From positions 1-7,338 of the forward strand of contig CAMWLH010000096.1 in NCBI GenBank assembly GCA_947175045.1: a stretch of DNA of 7,338 nt. The letters run 5' to 3'. The notes beneath the pieces were generated by a model that worked only from the letters and a program-made list of their open reading frames with translations, had not been told where the DNA came from and did no database searches. This stretch comes from an uncultured Clostridia bacterium. Its GTDB lineage: Bacteria; Bacillota; Clostridia; Oscillospirales; Ruminococcaceae. Position 1 is the first letter of the stretch, and each line of letters opens with the position of its first letter. Of the stretch, positions 6,064 through 7,338 are shown piece after piece. Position numbers and translations under genes: made by a program.

Positions 6064-7098
6064 ATGAAAAAAGTAATTTTGGGGGTGATGTTAATAATTG
6101 GTGTGACTATTTTCAACGGATGTAATCGGACCAAACAGTTTGGAGATATCTCTGATCCTTCCTCCATGATTTCATTACAAGTAACGGGTTTTTCCACTTC
6201 CGGATTTTATTCGACTCGCTATCCTGAGCTTAACTTGTCAGATATCGAAAAACTTCCTGTTTATAAGAGCCCTGTGATTGATTGTGAGACGCGTTTGGAG
6301 CAAATCGAAAAAATAATACCAAGAGATTTTTATAATTCACTAAATTTAATTGAATCACAAAGCAACTCATACAGCAATAATAACGGTTCTTTTAGCGTCG
6401 GATTTGACTACAACTGTGATTGGATATATTTCCGAACTGCGGAACAAAGTAAGAACTTCTTTGATAATGTTGGTTTGCGACTGCCAGAAAAAAACACAGT
6501 AAAATATAACGAAAAAACAGGAGAATTAGCCATTAACGAAGAGAAACTGCAAACCTTGATTCAAAAATGTGAGGAGATTGCCGTTAAATTAAGAAATCAA
6601 GATTTTCGTTTAGGAAATTATTCTGTTCGAAGGGAAGGCTTGTGGAGCGATGAAAAAAACGTAATTCACGCCAATTATTCTATCACGATCAGCTTTACAA
6701 ATGTGCATCCAGAGACCACTAGAGATAGACTGCTTGATTACTATAATTTGTATGATAGAGTGGATTTTACTTTTTTGTTTCAGCATGATGACATTTTTGA
6801 TTTCCAAATCAAATCATACACAGTTGAAAATTTGATTTTTGTTGACGACTATAGTGTCATTCCAATCGAAAAAAGCATTGAACGATTTGATGATAATGTG
6901 AATGTTTACTTCTCATATGACAAAATTGACGGAGAATTAACATTCAATGCCGACACTGAATCAATAAAAGATTACAATATTTATATTATTTATGTGTGTG
7001 ATAAGGAAAATTTTATACGACCAATTTATTTAAAACAAGATTACAATTTTGTTGGCAATTTCTTCGGATCTGCATGGATCGATGCCATAGAATATTGA
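6064..7098 (+). CDS. Putative lipoprotein of unknown family
   Basis: This 344-residue protein begins with a lipoprotein-like signal sequence: MKK, hydrophobic residues 4-17, then FNGC with C20 as the candidate lipidated cysteine. The -3 Phe and -2 Asn are not the preferred lipobox residues, so lipidation is probable but not certain. The start at 6064 is fixed by AAGGAGGG (6052-6059); the reading frame extends to a GTG at 5938, but that would run through the intergenic hairpin and put the signal sequence inside the protein. The mature part is rich in Asn, Asp, Tyr and Phe, has no membrane segments, and looks like a beta-rich folded domain with alternating strands in its C-terminal half. I do not recognise a family. 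It lies 154 bp after the secreted protein, has similarly low GC, and is closed by a strong terminator, so the pair may be co-expressed. A partner, anchor or inhibitor role for the secreted protein is inference. Confidence 0.8.
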   Translation: MKKVILGVMLIIGVTIFNGCNRTKQFGDISDPSSMISLQVTGFSTSGFYSTRYPELNLSDIEKLPVYKSPVIDCETRLEQIEKIIPRDFYNSLNLIESQSNSYSNNNGSFSVGFDYNCDWIYFRTAEQSKNFFDNVGLRLPEKNTVKYNEKTGELAINEEKLQTLIQKCEEIAVKLRNQDFRLGNYSVRREGLWSDEKNVIHANYSITISFTNVHPETTRDRLLDYYNLYDRVDFTFLFQHDDIFDFQIKSYTVENLIFVDDYSVIPIEKSIERFDDNVNVYFSYDKIDGELTFNADTESIKDYNIYIIYVCDKENFIRPIYLKQDYNFVGNFFGSAWIDAIEY

Positions 7099-7105
7099 TT
7101 AATTG

Positions 7106-7134
7106 CTGAAACCTTTGGGTTTCAGTATTTTCTT
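7106..7134 (+). terminator. Rho-independent terminator after the lipoprotein gene
   Basis: CTGAAACC (7106-7113), a TTTG loop and GGTTTCAG (7118-7125) form a perfect 8-bp stem, followed directly by TATTTTCTTT. It lies 7 nt after the lipoprotein stop codon and marks the end of that transcription unit. Confidence 0.88.
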
Positions 7135-7156
7135 TATGCCGCTTTAAATATTCTAC

Positions 7157-7183
7157 ATAGTCTATAACCGTTCAAAAGACTAT
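7157..7183. repeat. 7-bp inverted repeat enclosing a LytTR-like half-site
   Basis: ATAGTCT (7157-7163) and AGACTAT (7177-7183) are exact reverse complements. The 13-nt loop contains ACCGTTCAA (7167-7175), which matches the degenerate LytTR half-site at 8 of 9 positions. No second direct copy is found 21-22 bp away on either side, so a LytTR site is not established. Confidence 0.3.
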
Positions 7184-7279
7184 TACAGATATATTAGGTG
7201 AGCTTTTTCAAAAATATTTTATAAACAAGACAGACAATGTGCACAAAAACAACGCGTTCGTTTTGAGTAACCTGCACTA

Positions 7280-7308
7280 TTGACATATGAAAATGGATAT
7301 GTTAAAAT
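7280..7308 (+). promoter_or_regulatory. Strong promoter for a gene beyond the window
   Basis: A perfect -35 TTGACA (7280-7285), 17-nt spacer and TAAAAT (7303-7308) with a TGT extended -10 give a strong sigma-A-like promoter. It reads off the right edge. The arms ATGGA/TCCAT (7307-7318) form a short operator-like inverted repeat over the predicted start region. The rest of 7135-7279 is AT-rich with no supported gene. Confidence 0.7.
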
Positions 7309-7338
7309 GGAAATCCATCTATCAAATAAATATAAATG

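Overview
The window looks like chromosomal DNA from a low-to-moderate-GC Firmicute, most likely a gut or rumen clostridium (Ruminococcus/Oscillospiraceae-like). This rests on strong AGGAGG-type ribosome binding sites, sigma-A-like promoters, an AgrC/AgrA-type sensor-regulator pair, and a large secreted protein with DxDxDG calcium repeats and a von Willebrand factor A (vWA) domain. The genus is inference. All supported genes are on the + strand.

Region 1 (1-2067) is a two-gene operon. A promoter at the window edge drives a LytTR-family response regulator, whose stop codon overlaps the start codon of a GHKL (HPK10/AgrC-like) membrane sensor kinase. Region 2 (2068-2357) is a 290-bp control region. 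It holds a weak candidate LytTR direct repeat, an extended -10 promoter lying on a perfect 10-bp inverted repeat, a 16-codon ORF with a near-ideal Shine-Dalgarno, and a second perfect 10-bp hairpin just upstream of the next gene's ribosome binding site. Region 3 (2358-5909) encodes a 1183-residue secreted multidomain protein. Its order is signal peptide, Asn-rich repetitive N-terminal domain, calcium repeats, a beta domain ending in HFS, vWA with an intact MIDAS, more calcium repeats, a beta-sandwich-like domain, and a C-terminal domain with the His-Gly and Cys dyad pattern of caspase-like (CHAT/clan CD) peptidases. Region 4 (5910-7098) has a strong intergenic hairpin and a 344-residue putative lipoprotein of unknown family, closed by a clear rho-independent terminator. 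Region 5 (7099-7338) has no gene. It holds inverted repeats and a strong promoter reading out of the window.

Working model (inference): an extracellular, possibly peptide-like, signal acts through the kinase and regulator on the adjacent promoter. This controls a secreted calcium-dependent surface protein that may be a protease, followed by a membrane-anchored partner. Base composition falls from about 47% GC in the first calcium-repeat block to about 32% in the C-terminal part, by hand count of sample lines. This suggests a mosaic protein with an exchangeable C-terminal module.
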